Origin: an uncultured Oscillospiraceae bacterium
Lineage (GTDB): Bacteria; Bacillota; Clostridia; Oscillospirales; Acutalibacteraceae
Assembly: GCA_900540295.1 (NCBI GenBank)
Contig: UQFM01000005.1
Location: 1 to 54,189 of the forward strand
Direction: 5' to 3'
DNA: 54,189 nt
Shown: piece after piece, positions 42,509 through 51,432 of the stretch
How positions within the stretch are numbered: position 1 is the first letter of the stretch
How the letters are laid out: each line of letters begins with the position of its first letter
Translations under genes and position numbers: made by a program
Notes under the pieces: model-generated
The model's database searches: none
Seen by the model: the letters and a program-made list of their open reading frames with translations, nothing else
Told to the model about the DNA's origin: nothing

Positions 42509-43602
42509 ACCCGATAGGACTGTATTTACACGTGCCGTTCTGCCAATCCAAATGCCCGTACTGTGATTTTTATTCGATGCGCGGCAGTGACACGGAAATG
42601 GACGCATATTGTGCTGTGCTTTGTCGGAATATTGCGGAAAGTGCGGAAGCCTTACAACGTAAAGCAGATACACTTTACATTGGTGGCGGCACACCGTCCG
42701 TGTTGGGCGCGGAACGGATAAAAAGCTTGGTAATGGGGGCAAAGCAGAGTTTTCTGACCGAAGATGCGGAAATCACGGCGGAGTGCAATCCGCACAAGTT
42801 GCCGTCGGATTTTTTTAAAGAACTCCGTACAGTCGGGGTGAACCGCATTTCTTTAGGGATGCAGTCCGCAGTGGAATCCGAACGCCGTATTTTGGGGCGT
42901 TTGTCCACCCGCGGGGAGATAGAGGCGGTTGTGCGTTCGGCACAGAATGCGGGCATACAAAATATATCGCTCGATGTAATGCTCGGCGTGCCGAATCAAA
43001 CCGAAAAAAGTCTTGCGGAAACGCTGGACTTTTGTTTGTCGCTCGGTGTGCCGCACATCAGCGCTTATATTTTGAAGTTAGAAGAAAATACCGTTTTTTA
43101 TAAACGCCGTGCGCAGTATGTTTTTCCCGACGATGACTGCACGGCGGATTTGTATTTGCAGATGTGCGAAACCTTGGAAAACGGCGGACTTCGGCAATAT
43201 GAAATTTCCAACTTTGCACGCGCGGGCTTTGAGAGCCGTCACAATTTGAAGTATTGGCACTGCGCCGAATATTTGGGGCTCGGTCCTGCGGCGCATTCTT
43301 ATATCCACGGCAAGCGGTATTATTTTCCCCGCGATTTGTCGGCATTTTTAAACGGCGTACCGCCGATTTCAGACGGCGCGGGCGGGGATTTTACGGAATA
43401 TGCCATGTTAGCCCTGCGCCTGCGGGAGGGCTTGCGGGAAACCGCTGTGCAGGCACGGTTCGGACACGGCATCCCGCAAGAGGTGCGGCAAAAGGCAGAA
43501 CCCCTCGCCGCACACGGACTGCTCCGCAGTGAAAGCACAGGGATTCGCTTAACAAGACAGGGATTTTTGCTGTCGAATTCCGTTTTGGCGGAGATTTTGT
43601 GA
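42505..43602 (+). CDS. hemW: radical SAM haem chaperone HemW
   Basis: A 365-residue HemN-like radical SAM protein. Cysteines 13, 17 and 20 (CQSKCPYC) hold the [4Fe-4S] cluster, followed by DFYS, where true HemN has another Cys. It also has GGGTPSVL and the C-terminal HemN_C winged helix. HemW is thought to deliver haem to haemoproteins and is often misnamed coproporphyrinogen oxidase. Last gene of lepA-proX-hemW. Confidence 0.93.
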   Translation: MNPIGLYLHVPFCQSKCPYCDFYSMRGSDTEMDAYCAVLCRNIAESAEALQRKADTLYIGGGTPSVLGAERIKSLVMGAKQSFLTEDAEITAECNPHKLPSDFFKELRTVGVNRISLGMQSAVESERRILGRLSTRGEIEAVVRSAQNAGIQNISLDVMLGVPNQTEKSLAETLDFCLSLGVPHISAYILKLEENTVFYKRRAQYVFPDDDCTADLYLQMCETLENGGLRQYEISNFARAGFESRHNLKYWHCAEYLGLGPAAHSYIHGKRYYFPRDLSAFLNGVPPISDGAGGDFTEYAMLALRLREGLRETAVQARFGHGIPQEVRQKAEPLAAHGLLRSESTGIRLTRQGFLLSNSVLAEIL

Positions 43603-43630
43603 TGTGTGCAAAGGAGAGGGAACGCACATC

Positions 43631-43840
43631 CCGTAGGGGCGATTCACGAATCGCCCGAGAAAACCCGCACCAATCAAGTAGGGGCGAACTGTGTTCGCCC
43701 GCGGGTCGGCGTCCTCGATGACCCGATTGAGATTGGATTTCGCCAAAAGTAACGGCGCGAGCAAGCCCGCGCCCTACATATATACAAAATTCACCTTGTG
43801 CCGTGTGAGATTCTTCGTCTGACGGCGCAGAATGACAGAA
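43631..43840. repeat. R and S repeat block upstream of metA
   Basis: In the 336-base gap: R with GGGCGATTC/GAATCGCCC (43631-43659); double R with GGGCGAAC/GTTCGCCC and GGGTCGG...TGACCC (43677-43725); then a composite of R-like GGCGCG/CGCGCC (43750-43777), linker (complement GCACAAGGTGAATTTTG) and S (GTGAGATTCTTCG...CAGAATGAC, 43799-43840). Confidence 0.85.
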
Positions 43841-43861
43841 TCACAGGCTTGCGTATCCGAT

Positions 43862-43890
43862 TTGCATTTTTCACTTAGTTGTGCTATACT
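43862..43890 (+). promoter_or_regulatory. sigma-A promoter of metA
   Basis: TTGCAT (43862-43867), 17 bases, TATACT (43885-43890); the leader is only about 42 bases, too short for a SAM riboswitch or T-box. Confidence 0.75.
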
Positions 43891-43938
43891 ATATAACCTT
43901 ACAGATTCCTATAAATTTACCGAAAGAAGGTGGAGCGA

Positions 43939-44856
43939 GTGCCCATTAAAATCGACGACCAACTGCCCGCGCATCACAGCTTAGAATTAGAGAATATTTT
44001 CGTAATGACGAATGACCGCGCGAGCCGTCAGGACATTCGTCCCCTAAAAATCATTCTTTTGAATTTGATGCCGACCAAAATCGAAACGGAAACGCAGATT
44101 CTGCGCTTGCTGTCCAATTCGCCCTTGCAGGTCGAAGTCGAGCTGTTACAGGTGAAAACACACACCTCAAAAAACACCTCGCAGGCGCATATGCTCCAGT
44201 TTTACAAAACCTTTGACGATATTAAAAATCAGAAATTTGACGGTATGATTGTCACGGGTGCGCCCGTGGAGCTGTTGGATTTTGAAGAGGTGGATTACTG
44301 GGACGAGCTTTGTATGATTTACGACTGGGCGGCAACGCATGTGTATTCCACCTTCAATATCTGTTGGGGCGCGCAGGCGGCGCTGTACTATAAATACGGC
44401 GTGCCGAAGCATTTGCTTCCAGAGAAAATGTTCGGCGTTTTCAAGCACCGACCCTTAGATTTATATCATCCGCTTCTGCGCGGGTTTTCCGATGTGTTTT
44501 ATGTGCCGCATTCGCGCCACACGGAAACGCGCAAGGAGGATATTGCACAGGTGAAGGATTTACAGCTGCTGTCTTATTCCGAACGCGCGGGCGTGCATTT
44601 GATTTCCGATATGGACTGCCGTAATTTCTTCTGCACGGGGCACTGCGAATATGACAGTGATACCTTGGCTCGCGAGTATTTCCGCGATGTGCAAAAAGGG
44701 CTGGATATAAAAATGCCCGAAAACTATTTCCCGGATAACGACCCGAAAAAGACCCCGATTATCACCTGGCGCGGCGCGGGCAGTCTGCTGTTCCAAAACT
44801 GGCTGAATTACTTCGTATATCAGCGCACGCCGTATGAATTGAATGCGATAAAGTAA
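43939..44856 (+). CDS. metA: homoserine O-acetyltransferase (MetA type)
   Basis: First enzyme of methionine synthesis, acylating homoserine. It has 305 residues. Starting at GTG 43939 puts the nucleophile at Cys142 (NICWGAQ) and the acyl-donor residue at 111, exactly the classical MetA numbering. Residue 111 is Glu (APVELL), the mark of acetyl-CoA rather than succinyl-CoA use. The active-site His lies in VPHSRHTE. AAGGTGGAG precedes the start; the GTG at 43930 overlaps it. Confidence 0.95.
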   Translation: MPIKIDDQLPAHHSLELENIFVMTNDRASRQDIRPLKIILLNLMPTKIETETQILRLLSNSPLQVEVELLQVKTHTSKNTSQAHMLQFYKTFDDIKNQKFDGMIVTGAPVELLDFEEVDYWDELCMIYDWAATHVYSTFNICWGAQAALYYKYGVPKHLLPEKMFGVFKHRPLDLYHPLLRGFSDVFYVPHSRHTETRKEDIAQVKDLQLLSYSERAGVHLISDMDCRNFFCTGHCEYDSDTLAREYFRDVQKGLDIKMPENYFPDNDPKKTPIITWRGAGSLLFQNWLNYFVYQRTPYELNAIK

Positions 44857-44869
44857 GCGCAATAAAAAT

Positions 44870-44911
44870 GACACCGTCTTTGAAAGCAGAAATGCAAAGA
44901 CGGTGTTTTTA
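44870..44911. terminator. terminator of metA
   Basis: Stem ACACCGTCTTTG / CAAAGACGGTGT followed by TTTTT. Confidence 0.9.
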
Positions 44912-44928
44912 TGTGTATGGATAAAACC

Positions 44929-45188
44929 GCGTAGAGGTGATTCACGAATCGCCTCTACGCGTACACAAAATCCACCTTGTGCTGTGTGAGATTCTTCGGC
45001 TTTGCCTCAGAATGACAAATTTGTGCAAACCGTAGGGGCGTGCATTGCGTTCTCGCCTGCCATTTGCGAATCGAATATACATTGCATTGATTTGAAAAAC
45101 GGACAGCAGCGAGGGCTGTCCCTACGGCTTATAAATAAATTTACATATTGCCATGGGATATTCTTCGCTGTCGCGCAGAAGGACAAGT
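44929..45188. repeat. R and S repeat block between metA and the alcohol dehydrogenase
   Basis: Fills the 343-base gap. R with GTAGAGGTGATTC/GAATCGCCTCTAC (44929-44961), linker, S (44981-45020); a decayed R (45030-45060); R with GGACAGC/GCTGTCC (45099-45128); a decayed S (ATATTCTTCG...CAGAAGGAC, 45149-45186). Confidence 0.82.
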
Positions 45189-45199
45189 CTGCACATTTC

Positions 45200-46315
45200 T
45201 TATTTCAAAAACAATTTTCGCAAAACGGTTTCTGCTTCGGCGGGGCTGAATTCGCCGGGGGAATTTTTGAAGTTTTTCAGTCCTTCCCACCGCTGGCAGT
45301 ATTCGGTGATATGTGCTTCAGTCATGGAAATATCGGACAAATCCGTTAACGTCAAAATAACGGTTTCAAATGTTTCAAAGTCCGTATCTAAGCACTTGAA
45401 AAATTCTTTCGCGAGGTCGGGCTTGAATTCTATACCCCGCACAACGTAGCTTGGCATAAACGCCGCGCATGCCCTGCCGTGGGGGAGCGCAAAATCTTCG
45501 GTGAGTGCATACCCCATACCGTGCGGAAAGCCTGCGCCGCAGGTGTTCAGTTCCATTCCTGCATACAGCGAGGCAAAATATAAACTGTCGCGCATAGCTT
45601 TGTCGGGATTCTTGCGGGTTTTGTAAAAATACCGTAAGGCGTGCCACAGCGTCGGCAAAGCCTGTTCCGCAAACAGCTTTGCCATATCGTCCAAACGGTT
45701 CGAGAACCAGCCTTCCACCGCATGTGCGAATGCATCCAACGCAGTGGTCAATGTAACGGCGTACGGCGCAGAATATGTATATTTCGGGTCGGCAAACGAA
45801 ACGGCGGCATAAAAATCCTTGCCGCTGACGCTCTGCTTTCTGCCGTTCTCACGCGTAAGTACGGAAACGCCCGTGACCTCACTGCCCGTGCCCGCCGTTG
45901 TGCCGATTAAAATCAGCGGAAGCGGTGCATGCGCGTAGTTGCCGTTGCAGGTGTAAATGTCCTCTGATGAGAGCATTTCGTTGGCAGCGTACACGGCTGT
46001 CGCTTTGGCGGAGTCCAGTGCAGAACCGCCGCCGATGCCGACAATGAAATCTGCGCCGAATTCCCGTGCGCACTTTCCCGCAAAACAGCAGTCCGCCGCT
46101 GTGGGATTGGGCTTTACACCGTCGAATACGGTATATTCTGTATTTTGCGCCTGCAAAACCGTTTGCACGTCTGCGAGTGCGCCGCAAAGCTTTGCTGATT
46201 TTCCGCCTGTGACGAGCAGACAGCGCTTTCCGAATTGTGAAAAACAGTCCGCATGCTCTAAAACGGCGTCTTTTCCGCCGTATACGCGCACGGGCATGTA
46301 AAAATTGAAGTCCAT
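45200..46315 (-). CDS. iron-containing alcohol dehydrogenase
   Basis: A 371-residue group III alcohol dehydrogenase. GGGSALDSAKA binds the NAD(P) phosphates; TALDAFAHAVEGWFSNR and PHGMGYALTEDFALPHG supply Asp/His metal ligands. It may act on butanol, 1,2-propanediol or a polyol; the substrate is open. The ATG at 46315 follows GAGGAG, and the longer frame runs into the divergent apbE promoter region. Confidence 0.9.
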   Translation of the reverse strand: MDFNFYMPVRVYGGKDAVLEHADCFSQFGKRCLLVTGGKSAKLCGALADVQTVLQAQNTEYTVFDGVKPNPTAADCCFAGKCAREFGADFIVGIGGGSALDSAKATAVYAANEMLSSEDIYTCNGNYAHAPLPLILIGTTAGTGSEVTGVSVLTRENGRKQSVSGKDFYAAVSFADPKYTYSAPYAVTLTTALDAFAHAVEGWFSNRLDDMAKLFAEQALPTLWHALRYFYKTRKNPDKAMRDSLYFASLYAGMELNTCGAGFPHGMGYALTEDFALPHGRACAAFMPSYVVRGIEFKPDLAKEFFKCLDTDFETFETVILTLTDLSDISMTEAHITEYCQRWEGLKNFKNSPGEFSPAEAETVLRKLFLK

Positions 46316-46413
46316 AAAATCACTCCTCAGCTTATTGTAACAGGAGAATATGGTGAAACGCAATAAAAAGGCTGAAAATTCCCCTGTAAAAATTGACATT
46401 TTATAAACAATTC

Positions 46414-46442
46414 TTGAAGAAAGAGGAGATTTATAGTATAGT
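46414..46442 (+). promoter_or_regulatory. promoter of the apbE-rnf operon
   Basis: TTGAAG (46414-46419), 17 bases, TATAGT (46437-46442); the transcript would begin about 35 bases before apbE. Confidence 0.6.
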
Positions 46443-46485
46443 ATATAATATCAATGACTATCTTTTCGGTGAATGGCGGCGACCA

Positions 46486-47553
46486 ATGAACAAACGGCGA
46501 AACACGCAAAAAAACAGAAAACCGTTGTGGATATTGCTTTTGCTGTGCGCTGTCCTTGCGGGCTGTGTACGGCAGGGGACGGCGCCTGTGCAGAAAAACG
46601 GCGTTGCTATGGGTTCGGTGGTCAGTGTGAAGCTGTATAATACCGATGCGAAGACGGCGGACGCTCTGTGTACGCAGGTGTTTTCGGAATTACAGCGGCT
46701 GGACGCGCAGGTGCTGTCGAAGAATACAGATACATCAGAACTTTGGCGGCTGAACCAGTCAGAGAATCCCGAAATTCCACAGGAGATAAGCAAAGAACTG
46801 TACGCCGCCCTACAACAGACGAAAGAGATTTACGGCCTTTCGGGCGGACGCGCCGCACTCGCAAGCGGTGCGCTCACGGAACTTTGGGGTATGGATACCG
46901 AAAGCTTCCGCGTGCCGAGCGTAGCGGCAATTGACGCGGCGAAGCGGCTGTGTGCGGACGGTACCGTGAATTTAGACGAAGAAAACCGCGTTGCGTTCCG
47001 AAAAGGACAAATTCTGAATCTCGGCTCTGTCGGCAAAGGCATCGGCTGTGACAGGGCGGCGGAAATCTTACTGCAAAACGGGCTTTCGGAAACACAGGCG
47101 GGTGCAGTTATTTCCGTCGGCGGCAGTTTGGCGGTTTTGGGCAGTCCCAAAGCGGGCGAACGCTTTACGGTGGGGATTCGTGACCCGTTCGGCGCTGAAA
47201 ATGCATATTTTGCCACGCTGAAAACGGGCAGATGTTTTATTTCAACCTCAGGCTCTTATGAAAAAACCTTTACCGAAAACGGAAAAATCTATCATCATTT
47301 GTTAGACATTACAAGCGGGTATCCTGCCGAAACGGAGCTTACCGCCGTGACCGTGCGTGCCGAAACGGGGCTTTTGAGCGATGCGCTGTCAACGCTTTGT
47401 TTCCTGATAGGCGAAACCGAGGCAAGACCGATTTTGGAACGGTACGGGGCGGACGCGGTGTTTGTGTATGCGGATAAGACCGTACATGCGACGGCGGGTT
47501 TACGCGCGGACATTGCGGTGACGGATAATACATATACTTTGGAGGATGTATGA
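46486..47553 (+). CDS. apbE: FAD:protein FMN transferase, lipoprotein
   Basis: Attaches FMN covalently to a Thr in RnfG and RnfD, both encoded downstream. It has 355 residues and is a lipoprotein: LLLLCAVLAGC with Cys27 as the lipidation site. MGSVVSV, VGKGIGCDRAAE, and the metal/FAD region HHLLDITSGYP and SDALSTLCFLIG are typical of ApbE. The ribosome binding site at ATG 46486 is weak. It is the first gene of a nine-gene operon and overlaps the next by four bases. Confidence 0.93.
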   Translation: MNKRRNTQKNRKPLWILLLLCAVLAGCVRQGTAPVQKNGVAMGSVVSVKLYNTDAKTADALCTQVFSELQRLDAQVLSKNTDTSELWRLNQSENPEIPQEISKELYAALQQTKEIYGLSGGRAALASGALTELWGMDTESFRVPSVAAIDAAKRLCADGTVNLDEENRVAFRKGQILNLGSVGKGIGCDRAAEILLQNGLSETQAGAVISVGGSLAVLGSPKAGERFTVGIRDPFGAENAYFATLKTGRCFISTSGSYEKTFTENGKIYHHLLDITSGYPAETELTAVTVRAETGLLSDALSTLCFLIGETEARPILERYGADAVFVYADKTVHATAGLRADIAVTDNTYTLEDV

Positions 47554-47927
47554 AACGGAAATGGTTCTCCAAAGCGGATTTTTTACTGATTCTTGCGGTG
47601 CTGTTCTCCGTCGGGCTTTTGCTTTTGCCGCAGTGGCTCTCAGACGGAGAAGCGGTTGTTGCTGAAGTTACGGTAAACGGCGCGGCGGTAAAAGAGATAC
47701 CGCTAAACCAAACGGACGCAAAACAGCAGTATACTTTAGAAAACGGCATAGTGTTGGAAACAGAAAACGGCTCGATTCGGTTTTCGGCGTCGGACTGTCC
47801 CGATGCTTTGTGTGTACACACAGGTGCAATTTCCCGTGCAGGCGAGGTGGCGGCGTGTGTGCCGAACAGGACGGTTGTCGTGCTGAAAAGCGAGAAAGGC
47901 GCGTCGGTGGACGGAATTACGTATTAG
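47550..47927 (+). CDS. NusG domain II membrane-anchored protein
   Basis: A 125-residue protein with one N-terminal helix (FLLILAVLFSVGLLLLP) and an extracytoplasmic NusG domain II-like fold, including SASDCPDALCVHTGAISRAG and CVPNRTVVVL. Function is unknown, but the family is repeatedly found beside rnf genes and Gx transporters in Clostridia. The ATGA overlap with apbE shows coupled translation. Confidence 0.88.
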   Translation: MKRKWFSKADFLLILAVLFSVGLLLLPQWLSDGEAVVAEVTVNGAAVKEIPLNQTDAKQQYTLENGIVLETENGSIRFSASDCPDALCVHTGAISRAGEVAACVPNRTVVVLKSEKGASVDGITY

Positions 47928-47929
47928 TT

Positions 47930-48496
47930 ATGAAACAGAAAACATACAGAACAGCGTTATTCGGCTTGCTTGCCGCTTTGGCCGCGGCGCTTTCCTATCT
48001 CGAAGGTCTGCTGCCGACAGCAGCTTTCCTGCCCCCCGGGGCGAAACCCGGATTTTCCAATTTAGTCAATTTATTTGCCGCATCCTTTATGGGTACGGTT
48101 CCCGCCCTCGGTATTGCGCTTTTAAAAGCGTGCTTTGCGGGGCTGACGCGCGGCGGAACAGCCTTTTTTATGAGCCTTTGCGGCGGTGTTTTGAGCACGC
48201 TTTTGATGTGTCTGCTCCTTAAAAGAACGCGGCGGCTTTCTTTCATCGGCATCGGCATTGCGGGGGCGGTTTGCCATAACCTCGGGCAGTTAGCCGTGGC
48301 GGCGGTGCTGGTCGGCAACCGCTCGGTGCTCGGCTATGCGCCTGTGTTGCTTCTGTGCGCGCTTGCGGCGGGGACACTGACAGGGCTTGTATTTCGTGCG
48401 GTATATCCCGCACTGCAAAAAATACCGTATTTTAAAACGCGTTACGGTTATACAACTATACAACAGCAAAATACAAAAGAGAAGGGAAAGGAGTAA
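47930..48496 (+). CDS. Gx transporter family protein
   Basis: A 188-residue membrane protein of the family formerly named heptaprenyl diphosphate synthase component I. PPGAKPGFSNLVNLFAASFM and GGVLSTLLMCLLLKR are characteristic. It resembles ECF S components and may carry flavin or quinone-related molecules; this is not established. The ATG at 47930 is two bases after the previous stop. The frame extends upstream within the NusG gene, but that is overlap. Confidence 0.85.
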   Translation: MKQKTYRTALFGLLAALAAALSYLEGLLPTAAFLPPGAKPGFSNLVNLFAASFMGTVPALGIALLKACFAGLTRGGTAFFMSLCGGVLSTLLMCLLLKRTRRLSFIGIGIAGAVCHNLGQLAVAAVLVGNRSVLGYAPVLLLCALAAGTLTGLVFRAVYPALQKIPYFKTRYGYTTIQQQNTKEKGKE

Positions 48497-48500
48497 CGGA

Positions 48501-49835
48501 ATGCACTCTGAAATTATAAAACCGAAAAAAAAGGTGCGCGGCGGCGTTGCGGTTTCGCATGAAAAGCATACAAAGGATATGCCTGTCAAGCGGATTCCCG
48601 CGCCTGAATCCGTGACCTTACCGATGCGCCAGCATATCGGCGCACCGTGTGTGCCGACCGTCAAGGTCGGCGACACCGTCCGTGTCGGGCAGGTCGTGGG
48701 CGACAGCGAGCAGTATGTCAGCGCGCCGATTCACGCATCCGTGTCGGGCAAGGTTACCGCTGTCAAGGAGGTAAAATTAGCTTCGGGGCTTGTGTCACAG
48801 GCGGTGGTGATTGAAAACGACGGCGAATACACACAGTTTGACTACGAAGTGCCGAAAGCGGACACCAAGGAAGAATTTTTGAAGGCCGTGCGGGCTTCGG
48901 GGCTTGTGGGTCTCGGCGGCGCGGGCTTCCCGACGCACGTCAAGCTGAATATTCCCGAGGGGAAAACGGTAGATACGCTGATTATCAATGCGGCGGAATG
49001 CGAGCCGTATATCACCGTAGACTACCGCGAATGCATTGACAATTCCTGGGATGTGTTTAACGGCGTGTATCTGTTAAAGGATATGCTCGGCGTACAGCGT
49101 GTAGTGATTGCAGTAGAGGACAATAAACCCGACGCCATTAAAATTCTGGAGCGCATTGCCGCAAAAGAAGACCCTGATGACCAAATCAAGGTAATGCCCT
49201 TAAAATCCAAATATCCGCAGGGCGCGGAGAAAATGATGGTGCTTTCCGCTACGGGCAGAAAGGTACCGCCCGGGGCGCTGCCTGCGGACGTCGGCTGTGT
49301 GGTGATGAATGTTGCGTCTGCGGCGTTCATTTCAAGATATTTGAAAACGGGCAAGCCGCTCGTCAGCCGTTCCTTAACCGTGGACGGCTCCGCCGTGGTA
49401 CAGCCGCAAAATCTGCGTGTCCCCATCGGCACGGAAATTGATTATATTTTTAAAGTGTGCGGCGGTTTTAAAGCAGAGCCTGAAAAAATCGTCAGCGGCG
49501 GCCCGATGATGGGTATGGCAATCGTCGATACACACCATCCGATTCTAAAAAGCAACAACGCACTTTTGGCGTTCACGGCGGATGACAAGAGTCTGAAAAA
49601 AGAAACGGACTGCATTCGGTGCGGACGCTGTGCAAAGGCTTGTCCGCTCTCGTTAATGCCGACGCTGATTCACCGCTATGCGGTGGCGCGGGACGCGAAG
49701 AAATTAGAGCACGCGGGCGCAACGGTATGCATGGAATGCGGGTCATGCGCCTATTCCTGCCCCGCAGGGAAACCGCTGGTGCAGTATATGCGCCACGCCA
49801 AAGCTGTTTTAAGAGAGGAGACGCAGAAAAAATGA
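48501..49835 (+). CDS. rnfC: Rnf complex subunit C
   Basis: Peripheral subunit of the ferredoxin:NAD+ oxidoreductase. It carries FMN, NADH-binding and two [4Fe-4S] sites. Of 444 residues, GLGGAGFPTHVKL is the NuoF-like glycine-rich motif. The cluster motifs are CIRCGRCAKACP from Cys371 and CMECGSCAYSCP from Cys410. AAAGGAG precedes the ATG at 48501. It overlaps rnfD by four bases. Confidence 0.96.
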   Translation: MHSEIIKPKKKVRGGVAVSHEKHTKDMPVKRIPAPESVTLPMRQHIGAPCVPTVKVGDTVRVGQVVGDSEQYVSAPIHASVSGKVTAVKEVKLASGLVSQAVVIENDGEYTQFDYEVPKADTKEEFLKAVRASGLVGLGGAGFPTHVKLNIPEGKTVDTLIINAAECEPYITVDYRECIDNSWDVFNGVYLLKDMLGVQRVVIAVEDNKPDAIKILERIAAKEDPDDQIKVMPLKSKYPQGAEKMMVLSATGRKVPPGALPADVGCVVMNVASAAFISRYLKTGKPLVSRSLTVDGSAVVQPQNLRVPIGTEIDYIFKVCGGFKAEPEKIVSGGPMMGMAIVDTHHPILKSNNALLAFTADDKSLKKETDCIRCGRCAKACPLSLMPTLIHRYAVARDAKKLEHAGATVCMECGSCAYSCPAGKPLVQYMRHAKAVLREETQKK

Positions 49836-50857
49836 GTGATACAACGATTCAAAATATGCTGACCGTCAGCGCGTCTCCGCACAAGCGGACGGGGGACACC
49901 ACGCGCGGCATTATGCTGGATGTGATGATTGCCATGCTGCCCGCGCTTGTGCTTTCCGTGGTTTTGTTCGGACCGCGCACCTTGGTGGTGACGCTTGTCA
50001 GTGTAGTATTCTGTGTACTGTTTGAATTTCTTTCCCGCAAGGTGATGAAACGGGACAATACGATAGGCGATTTGAGCGCCGTGGTTACGGGAATGCTGTT
50101 GGCGTTCAATCTGCCGTCCACCATGCCGCTTTGGATGGTGATTATCGGTGACGCGGTGGCAATCATTGTTGTCAAGCAGTTTTTCGGCGGTATCGGGCAG
50201 AATTTCGTGAATCCCGCACTGGTCGGACGCATTGTGCTAATGGCGTCTTTCCCCGTGGCGATTTCGGATTATCCCGCGCCCTTTGCATGGAAAATCGGCG
50301 CAGTCGATGCTGTGACTACCGCAACGCCTTTGGCACAGTTCGCGGGCATTTACGGTGCGGACAATATGAAAACCGCCATCAACGCAACGGATTTACCGAC
50401 GCTCGCGAATATGTTCTTCGGCGTGCGCGGCGGGTGTCTCGGTGAAACGTGTGCGGCGGCTTTGTTGTTGGGCTTTTTATATCTGCTTATCCGCCGTGTG
50501 ATTTCACCGACCATTCCGCTGGTTTACGTCGGCACGGTGGCTGTGATTATGCTGCTTGCTGGCAAAGGCAATCTGATGTTTGTAGGTTATCAGCTGCTTG
50601 CGGGCGGACTTTTGCTCGGCGCAATTTTTATGGCGACCGATTACACGACATCGCCCGTCAGTTTCAAGGGCAAAATCATTTATGCAATCGGATGCGGTGT
50701 GATTACCTCGCTGATTCGCATTTTCGGTTCACTCCCCGAAGGGGTTTCGTTCTCCATTATTCTGATGAATATTTTAGTGCCGCACATTGAGCATCTGACC
50801 ACGCCGAAGCCGTTCGGTGCGGTGAAACAGAAAAAGCAGAAGGGGGAAGCAAAATGA
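49832..50857 (+). CDS. rnfD: Rnf complex subunit D
   Basis: Membrane subunit (341 residues, about ten helices) that carries covalent FMN. Thr165 in TTATPLAQ fits the FMN-attachment motif. NPALVGRIVLMASFP and LMFVGYQLLAGGLLLGAIFM are conserved. The ATG at 49832 overlaps the rnfC stop (ATGA). Confidence 0.95.
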   Translation: MSDTTIQNMLTVSASPHKRTGDTTRGIMLDVMIAMLPALVLSVVLFGPRTLVVTLVSVVFCVLFEFLSRKVMKRDNTIGDLSAVVTGMLLAFNLPSTMPLWMVIIGDAVAIIVVKQFFGGIGQNFVNPALVGRIVLMASFPVAISDYPAPFAWKIGAVDAVTTATPLAQFAGIYGADNMKTAINATDLPTLANMFFGVRGGCLGETCAAALLLGFLYLLIRRVISPTIPLVYVGTVAVIMLLAGKGNLMFVGYQLLAGGLLLGAIFMATDYTTSPVSFKGKIIYAIGCGVITSLIRIFGSLPEGVSFSIILMNILVPHIEHLTTPKPFGAVKQKKQKGEAK

Positions 50858-51432
50858 AAGAAAACAAAGTCAAAGCCATTTTGATTCCTGCGGTGTCTTT
50901 GCTGATTATCTGCGTTGTGGTTACGGCGCTTTTGGGTGTGACGAATTCCGTGACCGCGCCGAAAATCGAACAGCTTGCCGCCGAAACGGAAGCGGCGGCA
51001 AAACAGGCGGTGCTTACGGACGCTGTTTCTTTCTCGGAGGAAAAACAAATTGAAAAGGACGGCAATGCGTATACATATTACGAGGGATTTTCGGCAGAGG
51101 AAAGTACAGTCGGTTATGTATTCCGCACAAGCGCCAAAGGCTACGGCGGCGATATCGCGGTGATGGTCGGCGTGAAAACGGACGGCACGGTGGCGGGTGT
51201 GAACATCCTGTCTATCAGTGAAACGGCGGGTCTCGGCATGAATGCAACAAACGAAAGCTTCCTGTCGCAGTTTTTGGGCAAATCGGGGACAATCGGCGTG
51301 CTGAAAAACGGCTCGTCCGAAACGGAAATTCAGGCGCTGACGGGCGCGACCATCACTTCAAAAGCGATGGCAAGCGCGGTCAATCAGGCGCTCGCGTTAT
51401 TTGAAACTGTGGGAGGTGCGCAGAATGGCTGA
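50854..51432 (+). CDS. rnfG: Rnf complex subunit G
   Basis: A 192-residue single-pass protein with an extracytoplasmic FMN domain. The flavinylation motif TGAT ends at Thr166 (ALTGATITSKAM), the substrate of ApbE. The N-terminal helix is AILIPAVSLLIICVVVTALL. It overlaps rnfD by four bases and rnfE by eight. Confidence 0.95.
   Translation: MKENKVKAILIPAVSLLIICVVVTALLGVTNSVTAPKIEQLAAETEAAAKQAVLTDAVSFSEEKQIEKDGNAYTYYEGFSAEESTVGYVFRTSAKGYGGDIAVMVGVKTDGTVAGVNILSISETAGLGMNATNESFLSQFLGKSGTIGVLKNGSSETEIQALTGATITSKAMASAVNQALALFETVGGAQNG

Noticed and set aside
43603..43938. SAM riboswitch or T-box upstream of metA
   Set aside because: The leader after the promoter is only about 42 bases and the rest of the gap is R and S repeats.
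38436..45188. CRISPR array suggested by many short palindromic repeats
   Set aside because: The repeats are not regularly spaced, stems vary in sequence, there are no spacers of constant length, and no cas genes are present.
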